A stretch of DNA of 64,000 nucleotides from assembly GCA_020137815.1 (NCBI GenBank), contig CM035360.1:7881743-7945742 (forward strand). The letters run 5' to 3'. Below are positions 34,565 through 44,921 of the stretch, piece after piece; the stretch's first letter is position 1; each line of letters starts with the position of its first letter. Below the pieces are notes generated by a model that saw only the letters and a list, made by a program, of their open reading frames with translations, did not search any database and was not told the DNA's origin. The stretch comes from Hormiphora californensis. Taxonomy: Eukaryota > Ctenophora > Tentaculata > Cydippida > Pleurobrachiidae. Made by a program: the position numbers and the translations under genes.

Positions 34565-36196
34565 GGAAATTTGCGATTTGCGGGCATCGCACTATAGACG
34601 CAGTACCCACATACTATAGACGCATTATAGACGCACTATAGACGCATTATAGACGCAGTATAGACACACGCAATATAGACGGACTTTCGTATTAAGCAGC
34701 AGTATAGACGCAGTATAGGCGCATTTTAACAGCAATATAAACGCATTTTTATAGACGCGACGCAGTATAGCCGCATTATAGGTGCACTACCCACCCCAAA
34801 ATCACTTTATAGACGCACTATAGACGCATTATAGACTGACTATAGCAGCACCATAAACGCTACATAGACGCAAATAGACGCATGATAGAAGTATTATAGA
34901 CGCAAATCGCTTTTTATAGACGCCGCGTCTATAAAAACGTGCTTTTTAAAGAAGCACTTATATAGACGTACTCCAGGCTACAGTGCGATATCTGAGGCGC
35001 AGTTGGGCGTTTTATAAACACATTTTTGTCGCATATAAAAGGAAGCAGTATAGACGCATTATAGACGCATTATAGCCGCATGTGTGCGAAATCGATGAAG
35101 ACGCAATATAGACGAAAAAAAATAGGAGAGGTAGAGAGGGAGGGAAGGAGAGGGAAAGAGGGAAAGTAAAGAGAGGCGAGGGACTGAGGGAGGGATACAG
35201 GGACAGAAACAGAGACAGACGGATAAAGACCTGAGACAGAAGGACAGAGTAAGATGGAAAGAGAGTAAGATGGAAAGAGAGTGATACTATTAATATAAAG
35301 TGTATAGGGACGGAGTGAGACAGAAAAAGACGGAGATGGAAACAAACGGACAGGGACAGACGGACGGACAAACACGCGCTTACTATCTCCCTCTCTGTCT
35401 CACTCTCTCTCTCTCTCCATCTTAATCTCTCTCCATCTTACTCAATACTCTGTCCGTCTGTCTCAGATCTGTGTCCATCTGTCTCTGTCTGATCTGTCTC
35501 TGTATCCCTCCCTCTTTCCCTCTCCCTCCCTCCCTCCCTCCCTCTTTCCATCTAGTTTCTCTCCCTCTCCTTCTTATTTTGCGTCTATATTGCGTCTTTA
35601 TCGATTTCGCACACATGCGGCTATGATGCGTCTATACTGCTTCCTTTTATATGCGACAAAAATGAGTTTATAGTTCGCCCAACTGCGCCTCAAATATCGC
35701 AGCGTGCGTCTGAGTACGTCTATATAGTCGAATTTTTTAATCAAGGGACAGGGGGCCGCGCATTTACAAAGTCTTTTTGCGCGTGCTAAATGTTTTCGCT
35801 CATATCTCCTCTTCCTGATAAGATAAAGACTTGATCTTTGTTGCGTTGAAAAGGTCTTAAAATTATCTTTCCAACACTTCCGGGTTCAAGTCTTAAGTTT
35901 GCCAGGAACTTGATCTCGATTGTCACACGCAAATACAACGCCGCGCGACCTCTCTGAATTCGCGGCCCCCTGTCCCTTGATTAAAAAATTCGACTTTAGT
36001 GCTTTTTAAAAAATCACGCAATATAGACGGACAGTACTGCTGCTTACGAAAGTCCGTCTATATTGCGTGTGTCTATACTGCGTCTATAATGCGTCTATAA
36101 TGCGTCTATAATGCGTCTATAATGCGTCTATAATGCGTCTATAGTACGTGGGTATAACTGCGTCTATAGTGCGATGCCCGCAAATCGCAAATTGCC
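34565..36196. mobile_element. TATAGACGCA-word foldback element (1632 bp)
   Basis: The terminal repeat GG(A/C)AATTTGCGATTTGCGGG and its mirror are flanked by the 9-bp duplication GGTAACACG (34556-34564, 36197-36205). Both arms are arrays of ATTATAGACGCA words. The middle holds GA/CT-type purine-pyrimidine blocks (35105-35580) and a second foldback (35726-35995). It lies between the last two CACNB exons. Confidence 0.9.
35726..35995. mobile_element. Nested foldback with AATCAAGGGACAGGGGG ends
   Basis: AGTCGAATTTTTTAATCAAG opens and its reverse complement closes the element, with GGGGGCCGCG inner ends. It is inserted in the right arm of the TATAGACGCA foldback. The same end sequence bounds the 42593-48027 element. 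Confidence 0.8.
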
Positions 36197-36379
36197 GGTA
36201 ACACGTTGGATTTGGATCCGTACAATAGAGAGAGGATTGTATTTTTCCAATTTTTATCTCCAAGTGGCTCCATGTTTCTGAACCACCCTGTATAATAAAA
36301 ACTTGAGTCGCCTGACACTGTGTTCGTGCTCCCGCACATTTTTAGAATTAAAAGAAAGTATGAACATTTCAAGTAAATA

Positions 36380-36470
36380 CAGTCAAACCTCGATTTACTG
36401 GACTCCTCTGGCGAACAGTTTTTCACGGTAAATCGAGGTATAAGGTATATGGGGGGGGGGGGGGGGGGGG
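36380..36470. repeat. Degenerate CGATTTAC MITE end and G homopolymer
   Basis: TACAGTCAAACCTCGATTTA and CGGTAAATCGAGGT are relics of the CCCCGATTTA family. A G run of about 20 bases follows at ~36450-36470. Confidence 0.6.
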
Positions 36471-37144
36471 CCTGTCGCAAAAATTTCAGCTACCCTGTTT
36501 TTGGCCGATGAGATTTTTGAGATTTTCGGGAAAATTTGCTCAATTACGTTTGAGATTTTTGAGATTTTTGTGGTGAAATTGGCATAATTTTGGATGCCAA
36601 TACTCAGTCTTTCGTCATAAATACCATTCATTTAGTAACTTAATTAGGTCAATGTTGTATTTTAGCTTCTTATTAACTTTTGTATTAGAACACAAGGAAA
36701 GTTTCTATTCAGAATTTTGATCTTGTGCAAAATAGAGGGTCTACTGATAAACGAGAGGCGCAATTTAAAAATTGATACCGTAATATCTCCGGTTCCTGAT
36801 GAGATACAGAAACCGTTTTGGCATGATAGCGTTGGAAAGGTCTTATTGAGACCAATCCAACGCAACCAAGATCAAGTAGCTATCTTTTGAGGAACCGGAA
36901 ACGTGAATTTCAATTTGCGAGACGCAGTGAGTGTGCCCAGTAAAACCAGTGCTGACAATATCGGTAGACCCCCTATTTCGATTTTTTTTCTAGCCGACAA
37001 AAAATTCTGAAAAATGCTGAAAATTAATAATAAATCAAAATAAGACGATATACGAAAAGTGTTAGGTATCTTGTCAACCTTTAAAGGCCCACAGAGGCCC
37101 CACGGATTGAACAGTTAAAAAGGGACTGTGTCTAATGTCTATGT

Positions 37145-37465
37145 CAGTATAGCGCCATGTAAGAACTCAAGTAGCGCCACGTAAATGGCGCTTATGTGGC
37201 GCCAAATATTAGCGCTACACCATATACAGTCGGACCCCGATTTACCGGGTTGCTCGGGGGAAAGGGTTTTGCCCGGTAAATCGGGGTGCCCGGTATATCG
37301 GGGTCAAATACTGTTTTTCCTATTTCGGGGGAAGATTATCCTTTCGGTAAATCGGACTGTATTCCAGAAATAAAATGATATGGCGCCAAAATAAAATCAG
37401 TGCTTGTGAAAATCATTGGCGCTATCCTTTCAAAGTTGGCGCCAGGTCCTGAGATTAGCGCTTGG
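37145..37465. repeat. Degenerate GGCGCC-word element, split by a MITE
   Basis: TAGCGCCACGTAAATGGCGC and GTGGCGCCAAATATTAGCGC at 37150-37215 resume as ATGGCGCCAAAA, TTGGCGCCAGG and TTAGCGCTT at 37380-37460. The 37225-37361 MITE sits between. It resembles a short, old relative of the giant foldbacks at 20.0 and 27.8 kb. Confidence 0.5.
37225..37361. mobile_element. CCCCGATTTA-type MITE, CCGGG subtype
   Basis: TA-CAGTCGGACCCCGATTTAC opens; the internal words read CCCGGTAAATCGGGG. The right end is shortened (AAATCGGACTG-TA), which suggests an internal deletion near the right terminal repeat. Confidence 0.8.
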
Positions 37466-37527
37466 TCCTATAGGTACCCTAAATCAATAATTTATAATCA
37501 TATCCTCATAACTTTAAATATTTTAAG

Positions 37528-37633
37528 GTATCTGGATAAGTATTATGATGCAAGCAGACCATATCAAACGAGTAACAAAAAACCTGACCAGTTGAGACCT
37601 CATCTCTTGAATCAAAAACGTGAGTTAAAGTGA
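37528..37633 (+). CDS. CACNB: CACNB-like exon 10 (GK end, C-terminus and stop)
   Basis: It encodes (K)YLDKYYDASRPYQTSNKKPD, then QLRPHLLNQKRELK and a TGA. The start matches the family end AEYLE.YW.ATHP. The acceptor is attttaag; the first G completes the Lys codon from exon 9. The last two sense codons and the stop lie inside TTAAAGTGAGAGTGGA, the end of a dispersed transposon (see 37625-41786). The C-tail is short compared with the long variable tails of vertebrate beta subunits. Confidence 0.88.
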
Positions 37634-37915
37634 GAGTGGATCGAATCAGAATTGGACAAGTTTGTTGTAGGTAGTAGATGTTAGGTACCTAATCTCTACA
37701 ACCTTTAGATCTCTGAGCATTTTGCGTTTTGCCGCTCAAAATCGACCCATCCATCACTGAGATATTTTTGTTACGATGGGAGAATTCCTGTTAGATCAAT
37801 ATTTGTCAAACAGGATAGAAACAATCCTTGTGTTTCACTAATACTTCTAACTATTAGCAGTGAGGTTGACATGTCCATGCACAGAAGCAGAGCAATGCAA
37901 GTCAGTAGAAATGAG

Positions 37916-38117
37916 TGGCGTGATGAATATGTCGTATCCACACGTGCAAATAGAGAGGGGGGGTTGCTAAGGAGCTGAGGTCCCTTGGAAGGGGTATGGG
38001 AAGTTAGACGTGCGGGTTGGTACAGCGGGTGAGAGGGGTGCTCCTGGGTGAGGGTGAGCGTGGGGATTCAGGTCAACGGGTGTTCCACTTCAACGGGCTT
38101 TCTAGTCTTAATTAAAA
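37916..38117 (+). repeat. Direct repeat (second copy 40990-41210)
   Basis: AATGAGTGGCGTGAT, TATCCACACGTGCAAATAGA, GTGCTCCTGGGTGAGG and ACTTCAACGGGCTT occur in the same order in both places. It may reflect a duplication or a retroposed unit; no coding is evident. No gene or other clear feature is seen in 38120-39465. Confidence 0.7.
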
Positions 38118-39475
38118 GATAGAAATTTGAACGTCGTGAGGGTGATGACCTATCCTAGCACGTGCAAATAGAGGGGTTCGAGCAGCGATGGGAGGGACTT
38201 GCACGTGCAGATAGAATTTTTGGGAAAAGTTCACGATCTGTAGCTTTTTGGAGAGAGCTCAATCTCCTCTTTCTAAAGAACCCAAGATTTTCAAAATTGG
38301 TCAAGAAATGGCCAGGTTATGAGGTAAAAGGTCTCAAACTTATCAGAGTTTTTATTATTCTCTCTGGGCTGAACAAATGAACCAGACGGGTATAATTATA
38401 CATTATAGAGATAAATCACGCTCCCGACCCGGGGTACAGGACTTTCCAATCTTGTGGCAAATAACCCTCCAGAGCTCCCAAACTTGGGTCGGGGTACAGG
38501 GCTTCCCAAGCTGGTGGCAAATAGTAATACCACTTGCTCGTATTATAAACAGAGAAGTTGATGACAAGGGTCTTATTGAAACTGTAAGATACGAATAATA
38601 TACAGGAACGTAACCACTTAAGATAATCAAACATATAGCTAGGCCTGGGGGAAAGGGTAGGGGCTAGCAAGGTGGAGCGGAGTAATCTATTGAGTAGAAT
38701 CAGAAGTGAGAAACTAGGGGTGGTGGCCTGGGTTAGCTCAAGAGTCTTATCAGTCTGGGAACCGCACTAGCTGGGGTTTTAACATACATGTGACCTTTAC
38801 TTAGAATTATCATCGATTGTATGACACTCGCCCCAGCAAAATTCCAGGCTGTGGGCGGATTAGTTTCAACTGGCAAATCTCGTAGCCCAAGTCAATTGAG
38901 AATCACTACGCCTACTTTTCATAAATGGAGTAACGACCATACATACCAAACTTACCAAACTAGTAAATATAAAACAAATTATTCACATAACCAGCGACCA
39001 TACTTCATACACTTCAACCCTTAATAACCTACTAAGCGACAGCCTATAATGGAGTGACGACCATGACAGGCAACTAAAACACTTACTTACTTACATCTCG
39101 GGGATCCGTCTTTTGGGTAGGGACCTGACCTTACATCTCATGAACGGCCGGACGTTTCATCCTTCACCTTGTGATGCTCCATGAACCCACATGGAGCACT
39201 GGTCCTAGACCAGAGGTTGGCAGCGCAAAATCTAGAAGGTGCCCGAGTCAAGGGAGCCAGTCCAACTAGTCCTAGCCATTGACCACTTCGATCTTACCCT
39301 CCACTAAGAAGCCCCTTAGCGAAGGCTGACATTGAAATCCGAGACTGGCATTAGTGTGAAAACATATGCCGATGCGGCTCTTAGCAATCAAAACAATCTC
39401 GTAAGGGAGATATAGAGGAGTCCCATCTCCTGCACGCCCAGCGCTAGCAGCCAACTGGGTGATCAGGAATGGGAC

Positions 39476-40295
39476 GGGGGGGGGGGGACATGTTAATTGT
39501 TAATAAATCACCTCTTTTTTCCGATTTTATTAATTAACGTTAATTAACAAAATTAACAAATGTTAAAATATTGGTGTTATCGGTTGATGATACGACTTTA
39601 ACTGATTTAAATTTATAATTTAATGACTTATCTAACGTTTGTATACCCATGCAAGGCCTCCTCCGATAACCAAAGTCCGACATACAAGTTTTTTGGCTCC
39701 AAATCGAATAAAATTCAAAGAGTACGAATATTTCAATTTAGCGTGTAAAGTGTCACTTGAATGTAATTTTTTCATTGATAATCCATTATTCAGACGAAAG
39801 AAAGTAATGTACAACGTTTCTGTTCGAAAAATATGAAAAAATTCCCAAAATTGCTTTTTTGGTCAAAAATTGAAAATTTGCTTCGCTACAAATCCTTGTG
39901 TTTTTTTAGAAAAAAAATTTTTGGGATATTTTTCGATTGAAGGTAAATTTCCCGTAAATTTATAAGTTGGAAAATGTGGATTAGTGTCATTTGACCTCAA
40001 TTGCGGTTCAGGTTGGCTAGTTTTTGTTCGAATTTACAAAATGGAACAAATCGTTGTTGGGAACAGTAGTAGACGGCTTGGGGGTATGCAAATCATGCAG
40101 AAGGAACATCTTTGTTCGCAGAACAACATGCAGCAAGTGTAATACCAAAAAACACGTGCTAAAAAGACTTAAGATGGTATAAATGGCATTTGTTAATGTT
40201 TGTTAACTTTTATTAATTTTGTTAATAAATCACATGTTTTTTCGATGTTAATATGTATTAACAAAGTTAACAAAATTAACATGTCCCCCCCCCCC
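39476..40295. mobile_element. Foldback element with poly-G/poly-C termini (820 bp)
   Basis: It opens with a G run then ACATGTTAAT and closes ATTAACATGT then a C run. The 8-bp duplication AATGGGAC flanks it (39468-39475, 40296-40303). Arms of TTAATTAACAAAATTAACAA words pair over ~100 bp; the middle is unique AT-rich sequence. Confidence 0.85.
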
Positions 40296-40664
40296 AATGG
40301 GACAATCTCTGGGGGAAAGAAACCTAGTTTCTGGAACCTGAGCTCCGGAAGAGGACTACTTGGAAGTGATGCAATATCTTCTGGGATTGGGGAGAGAATT
40401 AGGAGTCGGAAGCGGAGGAGCATTCAACAACAACAGCAACCCACCAATACCCAAGAAACAAGACCCTATAATGTGTATACCCGTCACTCAAGTACACTGT
40501 ACAAGGCAGTCAAGTATGTACAAGGCATCCCATGTATCCAATCCCGTCCGTAGGGCGGGTGTTTCCGATAGTGTTAAAAATTCAAAGAATGTGTTTGTGA
40601 AACAGAAGGATTGTCTCTATCCTATTTGACAATTAGTATTAATCTAAAAGGAATTCTCCCAATC

Positions 40665-40985
40665 TCTATTATAAGTTGGAGATGAACGTCGAAGTGGTGG
40701 TCGTTTGTTAGGCGGTATCTAAGCGACAGTGCTCCTTCATAAAACACTTGTACCCAAAGCTGTTGGGCTGTTATTCACACTTTTGGAACTTCCAGTGGAA
40801 GCTTCTTAATATTTCGAATGAATTTCAACAATTCTACAATTTAGTCCGCATAGTTACCGCTCCAGTTGCCATGGCAACCGTGTTATTGACGTTGAAAGGG
40901 GCGAAAAGAAGCACCCGGCAAAGCCGGGTGGGTTATTGAAAAAGCCCTTACTTGAGGCGCACCCGATGGGTGCGCTAGTCTTAAT
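40665..40985 (-). mobile_element. ACTAGCGCACCCA-type element, reversed copy
   Basis: From TATAAGTTGGAGATGAACGT to GATGGGTGCGCTAGT, the reverse complement of the 59503-type element, including GTTGCCATGGCAAC and GGCAAAGCCGGGTGGG. Confidence 0.8.
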
Positions 40986-40989
40986 TAAA

Positions 40990-41210
40990 AGATACAAATG
41001 AGTGGCGTGATAGTGATGTAGTATCCACACGTGCAAATAGAAGAGGGTTGCCAAGGAGGTGCCATAGCCCCTACGCAGCAGGTGATTTAAGGCTGCACGT
41101 GGGAGTTGGTGCAGTGGGTGAGAGGGGGTGCTCCTGGGTGAGGGAGAGCGTGGGGATTCGGGTCAACGGGTGCTCTACTTCAACGGGCTTACTAGTCATT
41201 ATTAAAAAAG
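40990..41210 (+). repeat. Direct repeat, second copy of 37916-38117
   Basis: It shares GTATCCACACGTGCAAATAG, GGGTGCTCCTGGGTGAGG and TACTTCAACGGGCTTACTAG with the first copy. From here to 42030 only transposon fragments are recognisable. Confidence 0.7.
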
Positions 41211-42030
41211 GCAGATGCTTGGTGATGGTAGTGATGGCTCAACATTTGCACGTGCAGTTCAGATGGACTGAGAGGGGCTCAATCGGTGATGGTAGGGATG
41301 TGCACGTGTGTATTGATTTCTTGATCAATATAGCTCTTTGGAAAGATCTCCTCAAGTCGCATTTTTTGAAGTTGTCGCCCCAAAATGACCGGGCATGTGA
41401 AATTTATCAATTTTGACGCGCACACCACACGTTAACATGTGATGTGATGCGCAAAAACATTCCGCGCACGAGAAGGGGGGTGACAACTTCAAAAAATCCG
41501 ACTTTATTTCTAAAGATCCCAGGAAATTTAAAATTGGTTGAGAAATGGCCGAGTTATGGGGTAAAATGTCTCAAAATGGGCGAAAATTGATTTTTCAATC
41601 AGCCGTTGTTACTATTGAGAACGTTGGGCTCTAGAGTAACAAAAATATCTCAGTGATGGATCGAGATGGGTCGATTTTGAGTGGTAAAAAAGGAAAATGC
41701 CCAGAGAACTATTCTCTACTACCTACAACCAATGCAACTTGTCCAATTCTGATTCGGTCCACTCTCACTTTAAGCTTTGATATTTTGGGGCTTGGGCCTT
41801 GATATCCCGTAATCTTCGAATATCCCTTACTCTTCGATTATGTGTACTTAAAAACTGTAACTAATTTTACAATTCAATCAGAGTTGAATTTCATCAAAAG
41901 CCCCTTTGCGGGTCGGAGGAACACGTCGAAGCGAGACAAAGACCCCCGACACGAAATGCAATCGAAGAGTCAATCCGAAACGACCATAAAAATTTAGATT
42001 TTATACACACGGTTAATATAATATTATATA

Positions 42031-42206
42031 TACAGTCGGACCCCGATTTACCGGGCCCCGATTTACCGGAACCCCGATTTACCGGGAGGATAAACTTCCC
42101 CCAATATGGGAAAATAACGGTATTTGACCCCGATATACCGGGCACCCCGATTTACCGGGCAAAACCCTTTCCCCCGAGGATCCCGGTATATCGGGGTCCG
42201 ACTGTA
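42031..42206. mobile_element. CCCCGATTTA-type MITE, CCGGG subtype, complete
   Basis: TA-CAGTCGGACCCCGATTTAC ... ATCGGGGTCCGACTG-TA. All internal words carry CCGGG/CCCGG after the core. Confidence 0.88.
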
Positions 42207-42257
42207 CATATATATACAAATACAAACACTCGTGTTTGTATTTGTATAGTACTCCAG

Positions 42258-42350
<93 letters not shown>
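42258..42350. repeat. (TA)n microsatellite
   Basis: Long TA run with one TTTATA interruption, continued as (TA)n with TGTATA steps at 42526-42592. The MITE at 42351 sits inside it, in line with its TA target preference. Confidence 0.95.
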
Positions 42351-42355
<5 letters not shown>

Positions 42356-42524
42356 TCGGACCCCGATTTAGGGACACCCTCGGGGGAAAAGCTCTTGTCC
42401 ACTAAATCGGGGTGTCCACTAAATCGGGGTCAAATAAGGTTAATTTCCTATATCAGGGGAAAAAAATCCTTTCCCTAAATCGGGGTGCTACTAAATCGGG
42501 GGGCCCTAAATCGGGGTCCGACTG

Positions 42525-42526
<2 letters not shown>
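42351..42526. mobile_element. CCCCGATTTA-type MITE, GGGAC subtype, complete
   Basis: TA-CAGTCGGACCCCGATTTAG ... AAATCGGGGTCCGACTG-TA. It is almost base-for-base the same as the 23038 copy, implying recent spread. It is inserted in a TA microsatellite. Confidence 0.9.
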
Positions 42527-42557
<31 letters not shown>

Positions 42558-42558
42558 G

Positions 42559-42591
<33 letters not shown>

Positions 42592-42826
42592 GTAGTTGGA
42601 TTTTTTAATCAAGGGACAGAGAGGTCATTTTGACCATATTTCAATTGCGTATCTCCGGTTCCTAATGAGGTAGAGATTTGAAATTTCTATATAGAGGTTA
42701 GTAAGATCATGCAAAGTTCTTCCTAAAGGTCATGTGTTGCCACGCTTGATATTAGGCTCATCTTCAATAGTTGATAGAAGTTTATATGGATAACTGAGAC
42801 AATGATTTTATTGCAGGAAATAAATC

Positions 42827-42861
42827 ACACGACGGTTTCGTCGAACATCGACATCATCAGG
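42827..42861 (-). ncRNA. Hammerhead-like motif in retroelement 3' region (minus copy)
   Basis: On the minus strand: CCTGATGA, a GTCGA/TCGAC stem-loop, then GAAAC and a short CCGTCGT segment. This is the CUGAUGA-stem-GAAA core found in hammerhead ribozymes of Penelope-like elements. The base in the expected cleavage position reads G in my alignment, which would weaken or abolish cleavage. Confidence 0.4.
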
Positions 42862-42937
42862 CTGCTAAAAATAAGGTCACATTAATTAATGTTTAATATC
42901 TAAAATACACGAAATAGGAACTATACAATATATACTA

Positions 42938-43412
42938 GGGGTTGCTAAGTCGGAATGAATCGCTATGCATCATATATCCTGTTATTAATTGGGTAATTAT
43001 CTACTGATATCCGGAGTTTCAGCCCAAACGGTTGAGCCACTAAGGATCGCAAGCCACTTTTGTGACCCTTGTTTTTGCTGTTTATTGCAGTGCGCATGGG
43101 TTGTTTTCGTGCACATACGGTTGTATAGTATAAAATTGGGTCTTTATAGTCAAATATCGCTATGCATCATATATCCTGTTATTCATTGGGTAATTATCCA
43201 CAGATATCCGGAGTTTCAGCCCAAACGGTTGAGCCACTCAGGATCGCAAGCCACTTTTGTGACCCTTGTTTTTGGTGAAAAATCGGGAAAAAATCGAAAA
43301 AAAAAATTTAAAATTTTAAAATTTCAAAACACGGAAATTAGTTCATAGAACATCCCAATACATGTGCAAGACTTTAAAATTGAGTATTCAAAAATTTCAA
43401 CTTAGCAACCCC
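42938..43412. mobile_element. Insertion with GGGGTTGCTAAGT ends
   Basis: GGGGTTGCTAAGTCGG at the left and ACTTAGCAACCCC at the right are inverted. It interrupts the retroelement 3' region, which is continuous in the terminal copy at 47400-47520. Inside is a direct duplication of CGCTATGCATCATATATCCT (42961 and 43159). Just after it, GATTCCTAGTTTGCGTGTGA and its mirror form a ~90-bp palindrome (43405-43505). Confidence 0.65.
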
Positions 43413-44921
43413 ACAGTATCTGATTTTTGATTCCTAGTTTGCGTGTGATGTATATATTATATACATCACACGCAAACTAGGAATCAAAAATCAGATACTG
43501 TATCAGATAATAAATTGTTCGATCTTTTCTCCCTCTTCTCGTTTGTTAATGTTAGGTTTAAGAGATTTGATTTGGAATTTGGATCGCCTCCGTGACTTTT
43601 CGTCTGACTGGATGGTCCAAGCCAGTTGCCAATATGTCAAACTCTAAATCAGGGGGTTCTTCATTGTGTTGTGATTGGTAGTGTGCTGCAAGTGCCTCGT
43701 TAGGGTAGATATTGGGTGATTTCGCTGCCAATCTGTGCTCCTTGAAACGGTCACGGCACGGTCTAGCCGTTTCACCCACATATATTTCATTACATAATTT
43801 ACACACTATCTTGTATACCACTCCCTTGACAGTACAATCCAAAGTGGGATGGGTCATGAGGGGGCATACAAGACAGTTAGTGACAGTGTGTTCTGTCGTA
43901 CGGTCTCGATTTGCAAAACAGGTTTCTCAACTTGGTACCTGGTGTAAACACAACTCGGATGGGAAGAATGTTTGACCGTATGAATGAAGTTACAAACTCA
44001 GAAAATGATTCACTAATATAGGGAAGGTTAAGTATCGTGAAGTGCTCTCGAGATGTGGAAATCGACATAAGGCGGCGCTCGGAAGTTTGTCTAGGATCTG
44101 GGTACCCGTTATTCATCAACAGCTTATCAACCATACCCATCGAGTGCTCCTCGTGGGTAGCATTCGATGAGCAGGTAGCAGCTGTTCGGTAGGAGTTCTT
44201 GATAGTATTAATCTTCACACCTTCAGGTTGATGACTCTTTGAATGTAGGGTCATGGGTTTCTTCTGAGGTTTACTATAATATACTAATTATTATATACTA
44301 ATATAATATCGGTGTTCTACAATACCCTCATCAGATACCCGCAACTCTGCATCCAAGAACGGCACCCAATCTCCCTTCTCTGGGTAATCTACTTCCCACT
44401 GTAGGAGCTGATCGGGGTCCTCCTTAGCAATACCTGCCACCAATTCTCTCGCTTCCACCTCAGATTTTGCAAACGAAGCAGGCAGTATCGTCTACATATC
44501 TTCCGTAGAATGTGAGACGGAGGTTAGTGTATATACTAGCTCTCTCAAACATATACACACGGATGATTGCTGCTAGGGGCGAGGGTTTCGATCCCATGAA
44601 CAGACCGACAAGTTGTTTATACAGCTTGTTGTCGTACACGAAATACGAATTCTCAAGTACCACATTCAACATCAGGTGTATATCAGTAGCAGAGATCCCC
44701 CAAGTATCTAACTCCTCCCAGTGTTCGAGAGAGAATTCAACTAATGACTTCACGCTCGCCTGTATGTCGATGTTGGTGTAAAGTGAAACTACATCTGCCG
44801 AGAAAAACGACATCTCCTGAAGTTGGGAAGGTGGTATATCATGGAGTGCAGTTAGGTGGTTATGGATGTTAGAGAGGTGTGAGGGCACGTGTTTGAGTAA
44901 AGGTGACAAGATGGTTGTGAC

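Larger units (their letters stand above)
1346..37633 (+). other. CACNB: CACNB-like gene locus (calcium channel beta subunit, 10 exons)
   Basis: This locus encodes a cytosolic auxiliary subunit of high-voltage-activated calcium channels. In known family members the GK domain binds the AID helix in the I-II linker of the pore subunit and promotes surface expression and gating. Ten exons join in frame (135+159+123+146+121+129+97+149+158+106 nt = 441 codons including stop). Domain order by residue: N-terminal segment 1-98, SH3 about 99-175, HOOK linker about 176-230, GK about 231-415, short C-tail. The product is slightly shorter than typical beta subunits, and the middle of GK is compact and diverged. 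All donors are GT and all acceptors AG. Introns reach 10 kb and are filled with repeats. Family assignment is firm for SH3 and GK; the first two exons rest on phase and position. Confidence 0.88.
37625..41786. mobile_element. TTAAAGTGAGAGTGGA-type element, split by later insertions
   Basis: The left part (37625-37900) has TTAAAGTGAGAGTGGATCGA, CATCACTGAGATATTTTTGT and GGGAGAATTCCTGTTAGATC. Matching inverted pieces are at ~40560-40660 and 41630-41786, closing with TCCACTCTCACTTTAA. The intact homologous foldback is at 62818-63285. About 3.5 kb of other repeats separate the two ends here. Confidence 0.7.
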
